A DNA stretch of 64,000 nt from Sipunculus nudus (GCA_026874595.1 CM049307.1:56315870-56379869), one strand, 5' to 3'. Shown: positions 37,571-50,999, counted from the stretch's first letter. A program made the numbers and translations. Notes: generated by a model not told the origin, from the sequence alone.

Positions 37571-38217
37571 CACTGTTGCTCAGAGGCTATGTAGAATTAT
37601 GAAATAACTATGTTGATTTTGCTGTTGATTTATAACTTTATTGAAAAACAATATATGTGTTCTCATTTCGGACCACCATGTTTTTTGCACAGTTCTGATC
37701 AAAATCATGCATGTAGCCTTCTGTCTGAATGGAAGTACATGTGGAAAAGGAGCAATATACACAATATTTTGTGTACATAGGTAATAACACGCACAGTATC
37801 AGGTAAATAGTACAAACTATGCAGGATATCATGGAAACCGTAGTGTGCATGCCTGATGCCATGCATATCGCTTCAGGCGAGTATTTTTGACTGGGTGATA
37901 TATGAAGGCTTTGAAGCTACCATTTGGAAAATAACCTGGTAATGAAGTAATGTGGACCATGAACTGATTCACAAACCATGTTAGTATGTCAGCATGGTGT
38001 GGGTAAGATACTGCAATTAAAGTAGAGGCTCAAGTTTTGCTGTGCTGCAAAACAAGTCATTCAGCTTTGTTGAATTAAGGACTGGTAGGAGTACAAGCAG
38101 TCCCAAGTATACAGAATTAAGAGTTTGATGAGGGTGCACCACTCATTTAATAAGTATCATACTAATATTAATATTGATTACATGATAATTTGAGAGTGGT
38201 TAAGATAGGGCTTCAAC
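37571..38217. other. Spacer of the satellite inverted duplication, nothing recognised
   Basis: No gene or repeat identified before the LINE target duplication. Confidence 0.4.
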
Positions 38218-39902
38218 CACATTTTATCCCAAGTTTTTTTTTTTTTAACTCCTTTTTTATGGTATCTCAGTAGCATAAATATTAATTTTCATGATTAATA
38301 TTTAATTGAGTCTTTTTCATCATCGATGCCACCTTTGTTTATTCTCTCAATCAACACATTTATTTCCTTTGGATTAAAATACATTTTCTTAATTACAGAC
38401 TATATATTCAAATGAAAATACTAGTCACGCAACACATATTTTACAATATCAGTATGGTTTATCAGCAGTGCATTTATCTTTGCGTTCATCTGTGCTTTAA
38501 AAATTGCATATGTAACGATACTGATATAATTGTTAATAAATATAATATTTCTATTTAGCCCAATTGATATTTTGTAACCCAACATCAAATGTTTCCAACC
38601 TATACTTACTTTTAACGCACGATTTATAACAGACCAAATCGGCTTTACTGTTTGACAGAAAAAAGCATATGGGAAACATCATCCAGAACCCCACACAAAT
38701 CACAGTGTTGCTTTGCATTGTTATCCCATTTTGCTTGTTTAGAGCTGCATGGGATTAAGTTATTTAATAATTTATAGTTAAATTCTGCAATTTTTTTGTA
38801 TGGAAATTTTTCGACCTTTACTTTATAAATAGTACCCCATGGTATTATATAATCTATGTCAAAAATTTTCTTCAATTTTGTGTGTGAAATTGGCAAATGA
38901 AATTTTTTATTTATCAATAAATCATAGAAAAAATGTTGTTTTTGTTTATCAATGTTAACGGTTTTATTACCTGTAAATATTGAAATTTCGTTTTTAGTGC
39001 TCAATTTAGTCGTTTCGACCACTGTATTAATATATTTAAATATTTTTTTCAACATATTTTGAAGAATAGAATATTCAATAATCCATTTTCTAGTATCTTT
39101 AAGTCTATTCAGAACTTCTTTCTCTGAAATGAATTTTGAATTTATTATTAAGTCATGAAGGCGTGTTATATTTGCGGTAACCCATGCTTTAAATAGAAGG
39201 GGCTTTCCTTTATATAACATGTTTTTATTTCCCCAAATGAACTGGCTTAATATTTAATCTAAATGGAAGTAATTTCTTACAGTTATTATAACTAAAAATC
39301 ATCTGTTTATAAAAAAGTGGTAAATAGGCAAAATCCTGTAATTCTTTCTCATTTGTAACATTTGTCTGTAACACTGTTGTTATATTGAGACCAATCTGGC
39401 TAAGAAAAAAACATAGAAAGCAAGATGCTTTGTACTTATTTTGTAATATTCTTGGAATCCAAGCACTTTTTGCGGCTTGGACCAAAGATTCTATATTGGG
39501 CATTTTCAGTCCACCTTGGTCATACGTGCCTATAAGAGTTTTTCTTTTAATTCGATCACGAGATTCCATATATACTTATACATAATCCTTTCTATTTTAC
39601 GTAGTTCCTCTGTATTAATTTCTAATACCGAAGCTTTAAGAAGTAGTTGTGATATACCAAGAGATTTTAAAATTAGAATTTTCCCGAATATAGAAAGGTT
39701 TCTTTTCTTCCAAGTATTTATTATTTTGATTAACTTATTTATGGCTTCGTCCCAATTCTTTTGTAACGCTAAGGTTTGATCCATTGAAATATACACCCCC
39801 AGGTATTTTACTGGTTCTTCTGTCCACTTGATTTCATAGATGTTAATAGGGGTATTTTCTTTTAAACCTAACCATAATCCTATACACATTTTATCCCAAG
39901 TT
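38218..39902 (-). mobile_element. 5'-truncated L1-like LINE with 18 bp target-site duplication
   Basis: Identical 18 bp copies CACATTTTATCCCAAGTT flank the insertion (38218-38235 and 39885-39902). A T-run directly after the left copy is the poly-A tail of a minus-strand insertion. The body is the C-terminal part of ORF2 plus ~180 bp of 3' UTR. The 5' end is truncated, as expected from incomplete target-primed reverse transcription. Confidence 0.9.
38421..39884 (-). pseudogene. L1/Tx1-like LINE ORF2, C-terminal part, frameshifted
   Basis: Remnant of an L1-superfamily ORF2. The visible order is the segment just after the RT catalytic core (VKYLGVYIS, then NTWKKRNLSIFGKILILK), the connection region (RIKRKTLIGTYDQGGLKM, SAWIPRIL, then FIWGNKN and GKPLLFKAWV), and a terminal Cys/His cluster (CDLCG..DDVSHMLF). 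The endonuclease and YxDD core are absent through 5' truncation. At least three frame changes (about 39566, 39250 and 38660) separate the pieces. The last lies in a T-run, after which the frame is open to a TAG at 38421-38423. It cannot make a functional protein. Confidence 0.85.
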
Positions 39903-40629
39903 ATTCCATTCTACGACTGTTCTAAGGGGAATATGGTTATTAAAAGGGTCCTGTTATCTTACCTGGATGGTATGATGAAACTTCCATGCTAATTTTTAGT
40001 GCCTCCTGGAAATTTGCCAAAAATAATTTATTACCCAAATTTGGGCTCTAAAACTGACCCTCTGCTGTCTCCTATGATATTCATTTGAATTGTTGTAAAT
40101 ACACATTTTTTTTATATGTTGATAAATTCTGTTTTGGTCTGTTCCATACCTTTCTATATAACTTTCCTGTTTTCACTTGTAGAATCTTTAAAAAAAATAT
40201 ACCACTGACCACTTTAAGAATCAAATTTTATAAAATCCCATCTAAATCATCGGTTTTAAAATGATCATTATGCTGACATAGTGACCCTTAGTAGCTGGTA
40301 GAGCCAAGATGCTGAAAAATAATTTGTACCAAAACTTGAGGCTCAAAATTGGGGGGGGGGGGGGGGGGGGTCATCTGATACACGGGGTTGTCTTATACAA
40401 AAGTAAATACAGTAATGCTAGTTTCTTTTTCTTAATCTGTTGATACTAATACTGGTAAGGTCTTTTAATGAAATACACTGACTGATGCTCAATTACAGGT
40501 AAACATACTCATATAGCTAAAATATGCCGCATTAATTGACAAAATGAAGTGTACTACAAGGCCATATGCTTATTTTTGGTGACTGTTGGAACTATTGATG
40601 CCTGTCAGAAAAGTAGAACCTTCATACAC
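39903..40629. other. Spacer, nothing recognised; 20 bp poly-G
   Basis: Contains an uninterrupted run of 20 G at 40351-40370 and otherwise unassigned AT-rich sequence. Confidence 0.5.
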
Positions 40630-43600
40630 ACTGTTATGTGTGTACTGTCATTGTGACACAGTATGCTCATCTTGTATTTCAAGGGTTAGGGTTACACATA
40701 TATCTATATGACAGCCATATTTTTAATATTGTGACACAGTATGCTCATCTTGTATTTCAAGGGTTAAGATTTCAGCCATATCTATGTGACAGGCACATTG
40801 TACAGTGACAGAGTGTGCTCATCTTGTATTTCAAGGGTTAGGGTTTCACCCATTTCTATATGACAGCCATATTTTTAATATTATGACACAGTATGCTCAT
40901 CTGGTATTTCAAGGGTTAGTGTTTCACCCTTATCTATGTGACAGCCATATTTTTAATGTTGTGACACAGCATGCTCATCTTGTATTTCAAGGGTTAGGGT
41001 TTTACCCATATCTATGTGACAGGCACATTGTACAGTGACACAGTGTGCTCATCTTGTATTTCACAGGTTAGGGTTTCACCCATATCTATGTGAAAGGCAC
41101 ATTTCACAGTGATACTCATTCACTTTGATTCATCCTTTTGAAATCAGTTTGGCAAAAGCTAAACAAAAGGACCATTGGCCAGCAACTTACTATTGTGACT
41201 AGTGTGTTTATCTTGTATTTCTAGGGTTAGGGTTTTATCCATATCTATATGACAGCCACATCGTATTGTGAAACGGTAAGCTCATCTTGTATTTCAAGGG
41301 TTAGGGTTTCACCTTTATCTATATGACAGTCATATTTTTAATATTGTGACACAATATGCTCATCTTGTATTTCAAGGGTTAGTGCTTCACCCATATCTAT
41401 GTGACAGGCACATTGTACAGTGACAGTGTGTGCTCATCTTGTATTTCAAGGGTTAGGGTTTCACCCATTTCTATATGACAGCCATATTTTTAATATTGTG
41501 ACACAGTATGCTCATCTTGTATTTCAAGGGTTAAGATTTCAGCCATATCTATGTGACAGGCACATTGTACAGTGACAGAGTGTGCTCATCTTGTATTTCA
41601 AGGGTTAGGGTTTCACCCATTTCTATATGACAGCCATATTTTTAATATTATGACACAGTATGCTCATCTGGTATTTCAAGGGTTAGTGTTTCACCCTTAT
41701 CTATGTGACAGCCATATTTTTAATGTTGTGACACAGCATGCTCATCTTGTATTTCAAGGGTTAGGGTTTCACCCATTTCTATATGACAGCCATATTTTTA
41801 ATATTGTGACACAGTATGCTCATCTTGTATTTCAAGGGTTAAGATTTCAGCCATATCTATGTGACAGGCACATTGTACAGTGACAGAGTGTGCTCATCTT
41901 GTATTTCAAGGGTTAGGGTTTCACCCATTTCTATATGACAGCCATATTTTTAATATTATGACACAGTATGCTCATCTGGTATTTCAAGGGTTAGTGTTTC
42001 ACCCTTATCTATGTGACAGCCATATTTTTAATGTTGTGACACAGCATGCTCATCTTGTATTTCAAGGGTTAGGATTTCACCCATATCTATGTGACAGGGA
42101 TATTTTTAATATTGTGACAAAGTACGCTCATCTTGTATTTCAAGGGTTAGGGTTTCACCCATATCTATGTGACAGGCACATTGTACCACAGGCACTCGTT
42201 TCCAGCACTACAATGGCCTAGAAACCGAAAACACATTGAGTATGGGCGATATACCCATTATGTTCTTTTATAATGGATATATCGCCCATACTCAATGTGT
42301 GACACGGTTTGCTCATCTTGTATTTCAAGGGTTAGGGTTCGACTCATATCTATATGACAGCCACATTGTATTGTGACACACTATGTTCATCTTGTATTTC
42401 AAGGATTAGGGTTTAACCCATATCCATGTGACAGGCACATTTTACAGTGACTCAATATGCTCATCTTGTATTTCACAGGTTAGGGTTTCACCCATATCTA
42501 TGTGACAGGCACATTTTACAGTGACAGTGTGTTCATCTTGTTTTTCAAAGGTTATGATTTCACCCATATCTATGTGACAGGCATATTTTTAATATTATGA
42601 CATAGCATGCTCATCTTGTATTTCAAGGGTTAGGGTTTCAGCCACATCTATTTGACAGGCACATTTTACAGTGACAGTGTGTTCATCTTGTATTTCAAGG
42701 GTTAGGGTTTCACCCATATCTACGTGACAGGCATATTTTAATATTATGACATAGCATGCTCATCTTGTATTTTAAGGGTTAGGGTTTCAGCCACATCTAT
42801 TTGATAGGCACATTTCACAGTGACAGTGTGTTCATCTTGTATTTCAAGGGTTAGGGTTTCACCCATATCTATATGACAGCCACATTGTATTGTGACACAG
42901 TGTGATCATCTTGTGTTTCTAGGGTTAGAGTATCACCCTTATCTATGTGACAGGCACATTATAGTGGGGTTTCACCCTCACCGGTATCTATTTGCTGATC
43001 ATATTTTCTTTGATAGTGTGTGCAAATGTTGTATTTCAAGGGTTAGGGTTTCATCTTTATCTATGTGACAGGCACATTGTACAGTGACACAGTGTGCTCA
43101 TCTTGTATTTCAAGGGTTAGGGTTTCACCCATTTCTATGTAACAGGCACATTTAACAGTGACACGGTTTGCTCATCTTGTATTTCAAGGGTTAGGGTTCG
43201 ACCCATATCTATATGACAGCCACACTGTATTGTGACACACTATGTTCATCTTGTATTTCAAGGATTAGGGTTCAACCCATATCCATGTGACAGGCATATT
43301 TTACAGTGACACAGTGTGCTCATCTTGTATTTCAAGGGTTAGGATTTCACCCATATCTATGTGACAGAGATATTTTTAATATTGTGACAAAGTACGCTCA
43401 TCTTGTATTTCAAGGGTTAGGGTTTCACCCATATCTATGTGACAGGCACATTGTACAGTGACACAGTGTGCTCATCTTATATTTCAAGGGTTAGGATTTC
43501 ACCCATTTCTATGTGACATGCACATTTAACAGTGACACGGTTTGCTCATCTTGTATTTCAAGGGTTAGGGTTCGACTCATATCTATATGACAGCCACATT

Positions 43601-45950
43601 GTATTGTGACACACTATGTTCATCTTGTATTTCAATGATTAGGGTTTAACCCATATCCATGTGACAGGCACAATGTACAGTGACACAGTGTGCTCATCTT
43701 GTATTTCAAGGGTTAGGGTTTCACCTTTATCTATATGACAGCCATATTTTTAATATTGTGACACAGCATGCTCAACTTGTATTTCAAGGGTTAGGGTTTC
43801 ACCTCAATCTATGTGACAGGCACATTTTACAGTGACAGTGTGTTCATCTTGTTTTTCAAAGGTTATGATTTCACCCATATCTATATGACAGCCACATTTT
43901 ATTGTGACACAGCATGCTCATCTTGTATTTCAAGAATTAGGGTTCAACCCATATCCATGTGACAGGCACATTTTACAGTCACTCATTGTGCTCATCTTGT
44001 ATTTCAAGGGTTACTAGTTCACCCATATCTATGTGACAGGCATATTATACAGTGACACAGTGTTCTCATCTTGCATTTCAAGGGTTAGGGTTTCACCCAT
44101 ATATATGTTACAGACATGATTTAAATATTGTGGCACAGCATGCTCATCTTGTATTTCAAGGGTTACGGTGTCACCCATTTCTATGTTAAAGGCACATTTA
44201 ATATAGTGACACAGTGTGCTCATCTTGTATTTCAAGGGTTAGGATTTCACCAATATCTATGTGACAGGGATATTTTTAATATTGTGACAAAGTACGTTCA
44301 TCTTGTATTTCAAGGGTAAGGGTTTCACCCATATCTATGTGACAGGCACATTGTACAGTGACACAGTGTGCTCATCTTATATTTCAAGGGTTAGGGTTTC
44401 ACCCTTTTCTATATGACAGGCACATTTAACAGTGACAAGGTTTGCTCATCTTGTATTTCAAGGGTTAGGGTTCGACACATATCTATATGACAGCCACATT
44501 GTATTGTGACACACTATGTTCATCTTGTATTTCAAGGATTAGGGTTTAACCCATATCCATGTGACAGGCACATTTTACAGTGACTCAATGTGCTTATCTT
44601 GTATTTCAAGGGTTAGGGTTTCACCTCCATCTATGTGACAGGCACATTTTACAGTGACAGTATGTTCATCTTGTTTTTCAAAGGTTATGATTTCACTCAT
44701 ATCTATTTGACAGCCACATGTTATTGTGACACAGCATGCTCATCTTGAACTTCAAGGGTAGGGGTTTCACCCATATCTATGTGACAGGCATATTTTTAAT
44801 ATTATGACATAGCATGCCCCCCTTGTATTTCAAGGGTTAGGGTTTCATCCACATCTATTTGACAGGCACATTTTACAGTGACAGTGTGTTTATTTTGTAT
44901 TTCAAGGGTTAGGGTTTCACCCATATCTATGTGACAGGCATATTTTTAATATTATGACATAGCATGCTCATCTTGTATTTTAAGGGTTAGGGTTTCAGCC
45001 ACATCTATTTGATAGGCACATTTTACAGTGACAGTGTGTTCATCTTGTATTTCAAGGGTTAGGGTTTCACCCATATCTATATGACAGCCACATTGTATTG
45101 TGACACAGTGTGATCATCTTGTGTTTCTAGGGTTAGAGTATCACCCTTATTTATGTGACAGGCAAATTTTAGTGGGGGTTCACCCTCTCCAGTATCTATT
45201 TGCTGAGTATATTTTCTTTGATAGTGTGTGCAAATGTTGTGTTTGAAGGGTTAGGGTTTCACCCATTTCTATGTAACTGGCACATTTAACAGTGACACGG
45301 TTTGCTTATCTTGTATTTCAAGGGTTAGGGTTCGACCCATATCTATATGACAGCCACACTGTATTGTGACACACTATGTTCATCTTGTATTTCAAGGATT
45401 AGGGTTCAACCCATATCCATGTGACAGGCACATTTTACACTGACTCAGTGTGCTCATCTTGTATTTCAAGGGTTTGGGTTTCACCCATATCTATGTGACA
45501 GGCATATTTTACAGTGACAGTGTGTGCATCTTGTTTTTCAAAGGTTATGGTTTTCCCATATCTATATGACAGCCACATTTAGTGTGACACAGCATGCTCA
45601 TCTTGAATTTCAAGGGTTAGGGTTTCACCCATATCTATGTGACAGGCATATTTTTAATAATGTGACATAGCAAGCTCATCTTGTATTTCAAGGGTTAGGG
45701 TTTCACCCATATCTATTTGACAGGCACATTGTACAGTGACACACTCTGCTCATAATGTATTTCAAGGATAAGGGTTTCACCCATATCTATGTGACAGGCA
45801 CATTGTACAGTGACACAGTGTGCTCATAATGTATTTCAAGGGTTAGGGTTTCACCCATTTCTATGAGACAGGCACACTTTACAGTGACCAATTTGCTCAT
45901 CTTGTATTTCAAGGGTTAGGGTTCCACCTATATCTATATGAAAGGGTTAA
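40630..45950 (+). repeat. 74-78 bp satellite array containing GGGTTAGGG
   Basis: About 70 units. The consensus blocks are CTCATCTTGTATTTCAAGGG, TTAGGGTTTCACCC, ATATCTATGTGACAGGCACA and TTGTACAGTGACACAGTGTG. Two main variants alternate, 74 bp (ACAGTGACAC type) and 78 bp (ATTTTTAATATTGTGACAC type). Because 78 is divisible by three, runs of the second give apparent 26-residue protein repeats (HLVFQGLGFHPYLCD); these are artefacts. Higher-order copies occur, for example 41572 and 41880 repeat over ~190 bp or more, 308 bp apart. Breaks occur at 41115-41180, 42190-42300 and near 42965 and 45175. Confidence 0.95.
42231..42300. repeat. 31 bp-arm hairpin inserted in the satellite
   Basis: Arms 42231-42261 and 42270-42300 are inverted repeats with a single mismatch around an 8-base loop. 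The arms contain GAGTATGGGCGATAT. Neither arm nor the preceding ~40 bases belongs to the satellite unit, so this is an insertion. Confidence 0.9.
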
Positions 45951-47606
45951 AGAGGCACTGGTAACATAGCACAGTATTGTCCATAGATCCTGTCCTCTAT
46001 GATCATGAGAAATTACCATTTTGACCATTTTCTAATGTTATAACCTAAGAAATGCTGAACTAACAAACAATTAGGCTACAAATAATGAATTCACACAAAG
46101 AATATATGATGTGAACTCATGAACCCAAACTGAAACTCTATCTCTATGGTAAAGATTCATTTGGTAACCTGTGTGAGCAAGGCTTGTATTAATAAGGTCA
46201 GAAATTAAACAAATATGTTAAGGGGGTTTACTAAGTTTACTAAGTTAAAACAGAATTTTTCTAGCTCATGTCAGGTGCTGTTAAAAAGTATACTGAAAAG
46301 CTGACAATTGGTAAGGTGAGGTATATCATGTGACAGCATACTTGTAGGGCGATGAGGTGTTGTCAGAACTGATGAAAATATTTGCATCCTTGTAGAGCTT
46401 TGAAGGGTGTTCATCACTGAAGGATGTAACAGCACTCTGACTACAAGCACACTGTTTGTAGACTCTCTAATGTCAGAGGGGGCTACATATTGACCATTGG
46501 TTTTGATTACCTAGGGCACTTTACTGACCAGAACAAGCAACAGCCATGAGATAGCAAAGTACATGTATATATTCCATAGATTACTGGTCTTTGATGACTA
46601 AAAGCAGTAAAATTATATTGCACATGACTGTGCTCATTCAAGCATGAAGTTTGTTGACCTTGCTATTGTTAGGGGATATAACAGAGATCAGCCACCCCCC
46701 CCCCCCCTCCACCCAATAGGATGTAGTGCAACACCATCATTCATCTTTGCACATGAACTTACTATCTCAGTTTCAAATTTTATACATTATTATGGTTCTG
46801 TGTGTAAATAAACAGTTTGTATGTCCAGGTGTGTATGTTTACTATAGTAAGAAAGCATGAGCAAACGTCTGATACTGTGCTGTGGCAACAATTCACAAAC
46901 AAGAAGCTCATTCCATACTACGATAAGAAAACACTATATTTCATGTATATTTAACATGCCTGCAATGCCTGGTATGTGAATAGGCCCCTTTAATGCCTTA
47001 CATACATTTAACACACATATCAATAGATAAAATTTACAGAATTTTAAGTGTAGACAGACATTTTTTTTAATATGATAACGGGGAGGGAAAGGCTTTTGTC
47101 CTCTTTGTGTTGGGGGCCTTTTCCCCCACCCCATGATTAAAAGAACTTTAATGTTTTTCACCACCCAAAAAATTATTTGCATATTTATTCATTGCACTAG
47201 GTAATAATGGCCACTCATTTGAATTCCAAATAAACCTTTCACTGACTTTGGGTGGTTTACATGATCTTAAGGAATAATTACCCAACAGAACAAGTAAAAC
47301 CTATCTGGCTGCTATTCCTTACCACATGAAATGGCAAAACTTGTAACTAATGATATTTCAACTAACTTTTGAGTAAATTCAACCAATTCTGAACAAAACT
47401 GTAAAATGTGTATTAGTGTAAAAATAAAAAAAAAAACACCTGTGATAACACTGGCATCACAAAATGAAATGTATTGAAATGAAAGCAACTTTTTGAATTG
47501 CGAATTTGAATTGAATAAAAATGATTTGAATTGAACTGATATTTTTCTCCAGCACATTGAACTAAATTTTAATTGAAGTTTCATAAATTTCTTGAATTGT
47601 AATTGA
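45951..47606. other. Non-coding; segment shared with 58045-58140
   Basis: CAACAATTCACAAACAAGAAGC and following blocks at 46886-46960 recur, diverged, at 58045-58140, so part is dispersed repeat. A C-run lies at about 46689-46703. No gene recognised. Confidence 0.45.
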
Positions 47607-49842
47607 AACAAGGGACCCATGGGTCACTGTGCTCAGCTGAAGTTGGCCTTGAAGGTAAAAATCTAAAAAATATCAAATGGAGATAAAATGTAAGAGGAAG
47701 AGGTAATATAGGCCATGGTTGGTTTATATGATTGGTTGGTATCGATGAGCAAGAAATTGTTGCAAATAATATTTTGTTACCTGACCATATGTTTCCTAAT
47801 GTTGAAACTGAAGCATGTGAGCAGTTTGTGAACAAATGATCTGTACTATTACTATGATCATTAGTTGGCTTTTTGATTAACTGTTAACATTTCAGTAGTC
47901 TACACATTTGTTCAATTGAATCTATTTTTTTGTATAATATATATTATTAAATATATATGTATTTTTTATTTTATGAAATGTATACAGTTGAAATATAACT
48001 AATTAACAACATACATACAGGGTAAACAAAGTCTGATCTCCAATTCTGCTGAGGCAGGAAAATAATGAACAAATGTTTGTATTAGATCCTCATTTTTTTA
48101 TCACATCAATTTTTTTTTTATTATAAGTTTATATTTTTGTACATTTCCAAAATAACATATATATCTGAATATAAAAGTTGATTCATAATTCTCAAATGCA
48201 TCATCATAAATCACAATCTTGTCAGATAACACCACATCATGCATACAAATTTTTATTTATTTTTTACCACAAAAATATATCTTTTAAATCTGCAAAACAA
48301 TAAATATATAAAAATAATAATTGATTAAGATTTCACAATTATAAATTGTGTCTTTATTTATCCATAATGTGCTTCATATTTTATAAATATAAGGTGGGTT
48401 TAATTATATTTGTTAAAATCATTTAAAAGAAAACTGATTTCTTTAAAAATGCTACATTAAAACAACATGGCATCTTCTGGATAACACCTTGAATTACTTC
48501 TTCAAGGAAAGTTTCTGTAAATTGGAGTGTAAACAGCATTATAATGTTATAATAATAGGAGATACAGTGAAAACAATAACAATTACTGCACAACACTTAA
48601 TTGGTGGGTTTTTTTGGGGGGATTTGGGTGTTGATATGAGAATAACTGTACACCTGTCACAGCAGGGGATCTCCCCAAGTGACTGTAACAAATCAGAAAC
48701 CCTGGCATAGCTGGCTTCCAGTGACCTGGAGTGAGACCCTGCATCTGTAATCTGTAATCAAAGCAAATGACTTCAATAGGGCCTCAAGGAATAAGGGACC
48801 CATGGGTCACATCGCTCAGCTGAATTTTGGAAAATATTAATAACTGCAAAATAATTTTATTTCTTTTGGTTTTTCATGTATATTATCATTAGAAAAGCTA
48901 TGAGAAAATGGCCCTGCTAAAATAAAACTCTGTAATTATAATAATGGACACGAGCTAAACCATTTAGTGATGCACCAAGGGAACAAATAGGCCCACAGTA
49001 AGTATTATATAAAAGTAACATTTCATAAACAAATAATGTGTGAAGGTAATTAAGTTTTCAAAAGTTAAATATATGGCCATATGAGCTAAAAATTAATCCC
49101 ACAAAGTTTGACCAATATTCCAAATTTAATACTAAGTTAACATTGTTATTCACACCTAGGCCCCGCCAACTTTAAGAGATATGAATGAAAGGCTACAAAG
49201 TATTTATATCTTCTTAAATCTTGTCAGTTAGCACTTACATTAGATCCTAATATTTGATCACATTTGAATATTTGGATGAAATTCCTTAAATTTTTTTATC
49301 AAAATTGTCCAAGTCATCAAAGAGAATTTATTTAACATTAAAATTATAAGATTCATCTTGTTTATTAGTCCTGTGTATTGAAGGGGTGGGAGGAGGGAGG
49401 GGTCTTCGTTATTACTGCTCTTTGCTGAAAAAAAATGTTAATTTTAAGATTCATCTAGTTCATAGTACGGGTCTGTCAACAGAATGGGGGGGGGGGAGGG
49501 GGGGGGGGTGCCAGAGAAAAAGGCTCCCTGTGGTATGGTATTAACTGCAGACAGCCTGATCAAGCTCAGCTTAGTGGAGAGAGGGCTTGCCCTAGTGATG
49601 GAATTGCATAACATTATGCCAACAGCCTGGAGAGCATAGAGAGCTACACTGAGTGACCTACAGTCACCAAAGTGGACTGCTTGACAATGTAAGGGAATAC
49701 AACAAGAGCCTCCAAAAAAATTCAATAACTAGCCTAATTTTGCAGCTTTTATTTTCAAATTTCAGATTTTCACAGATTAAATCCTTATGTGCACATATGC
49801 TGTGAAAATTAAATCCCCCCCATTCCCTCCCTGTGAATGGTG

Positions 49843-49867
49843 GTTTTGTTAGTAAACTGTTGTGAGC
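49843..49867 (+). repeat. DIRS inverted terminal repeat, left
   Basis: GTTTTGTTAGTAAAC followed by TGTTGTGAGC. It pairs with the reverse complement of 54957-54984 with one substitution and small gaps. The recombinase stop codon lies inside it. Confidence 0.7.
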
Positions 49868-50970
49868 GGAGAGGAAGAAGATGGCTGGGAAAATTGGAGT
49901 ACCTCACCAGACGCTATCACAGGGCCCATGGAGTAGAAGCCCGAAGCCTGGAGCTGAACATCTTTCAGATAGAAGCGTGTGAATGTAGAGGGAGATTTCC
50001 AGTATCCCTTCTTGACCAACTGATTGGGGGAAATCCCAGAGAAATGGGCCAAGGAAGTCGAAATTGCCCGAATGTTAAGGGCCTGTTAATGTTAATTGTT
50101 CCAACGTGGATGGAGAAGCAGAGTCATATGCGGCGACGATAGTAGCTTTGAGCCACAAACTAATTGTGATAGGGCTTATCTCCTTATTGGAAGATGTGAC
50201 TTTTGTAGAAATAAACAATTTATTGCGCCCCCCCCCCCCCCCTGTAAAGGATGAGTAGCCTTTAGATAATAACGCAACGCACGAACCGGGCAATTGGTAG
50301 CCCCATAACGGTACTGACCCTTAGGGAGGGCCGGAACGTGCCAAGCAGACGGAGGGTCATCGAAATTTTGATTTTTCCTATAAAAATCCGGCGGAAAATG
50401 GAGGGTGGCCGACGAACCGTCGGCCGCAATTTGCGTGAATTTCGAATCAGCCACGAGGGCATGAAGCTCAGAACGGCGACCAGCCGAGGCAAGAGCAAGG
50501 AGGAAAACCGTTTTCCGAGACAAATGGAGAAGATGGGCCGAACGCAACGGCTCATAAGGGGGTTCCTGGAGGTGACTTAAGACAACGTCCAGGCGCCAGG
50601 AAGGCGCAACATACCGGGGACGAGACGCACGGGCATGAACCCCCTTGAGAAAGTCCGACACCAACGGGTGATGAAGGACACGATCGTGACCCAGCGGACA
50701 GAGCACCGACAGCAGGGCGGCGCGATAGCCACGCAGAGAGGGATAGGATAAACGTTTATCCTGGAGTAAGAACACGAAAAAATCCAAAACAGCCGCAAGC
50801 GACGGATCTAAAGGGGAGATTCCGCGGGAAGACGCCCACTCCGTGAAAAGACACCACCAGGAGTCGTAGATGCGGTCCGAAGAACGGCGACGGGGAGCCA
50901 AGGCAAGGAGAGCAGCCGGACTTGAAATGCCCTGATCCTTGAGGTGTCCGATGAGAGCACGCATGCGCAT
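49849..50970 (-). pseudogene. DIRS tyrosine recombinase, frameshifted
   Basis: Enzyme that would integrate the circular DNA copy. The frame is open from upstream of 50970 to 50176 and shows a SAM-like core-binding region (SYPSLRGYRAALL) and the first catalytic arginine region (ASAGRRSELHAL, about 50476). It then shifts frame at a 15-base C-run (50228-50242) to a stretch ending at 50075 (ISLWLKATIVAAYDS). A second shift near 50070 leads to the last part, with IRAISTSLAHFSG, and FTRFYLKDV carrying the expected catalytic tyrosine (codon about 49969-49971). The box-II position expected to be His-x-x-Arg reads Leu-Asn-Ile-Arg here. With two shifts and a substituted catalytic residue this copy should be inactive, unless the C-run is a sequencing error and the second site also reflects error. 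Confidence 0.8.
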
Positions 50971-50999
50971 AAAGGGCACGACCGAAATGGGCGACGCGC

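Noticed and set aside
40805-42221. Open frames with 26-residue repeats (HLVFQGLGFHPYLCD type) in the satellite
   Set aside because: The 78 bp unit is divisible by three, so any stop-free frame persists. Frames end wherever a 74 bp unit occurs and there is no start context or splice structure.
36774-45950. True telomere or telomere-proximal array
   Set aside because: TTAGGG occurs only 1-2 times per 74-78 bp unit; there is no uninterrupted hexamer array.
49818-49842. Split direct repeats of a Ngaro element
   Set aside because: There is no room for the B1-A2-B2 repeats after the recombinase stop, and inverted ends are present instead.
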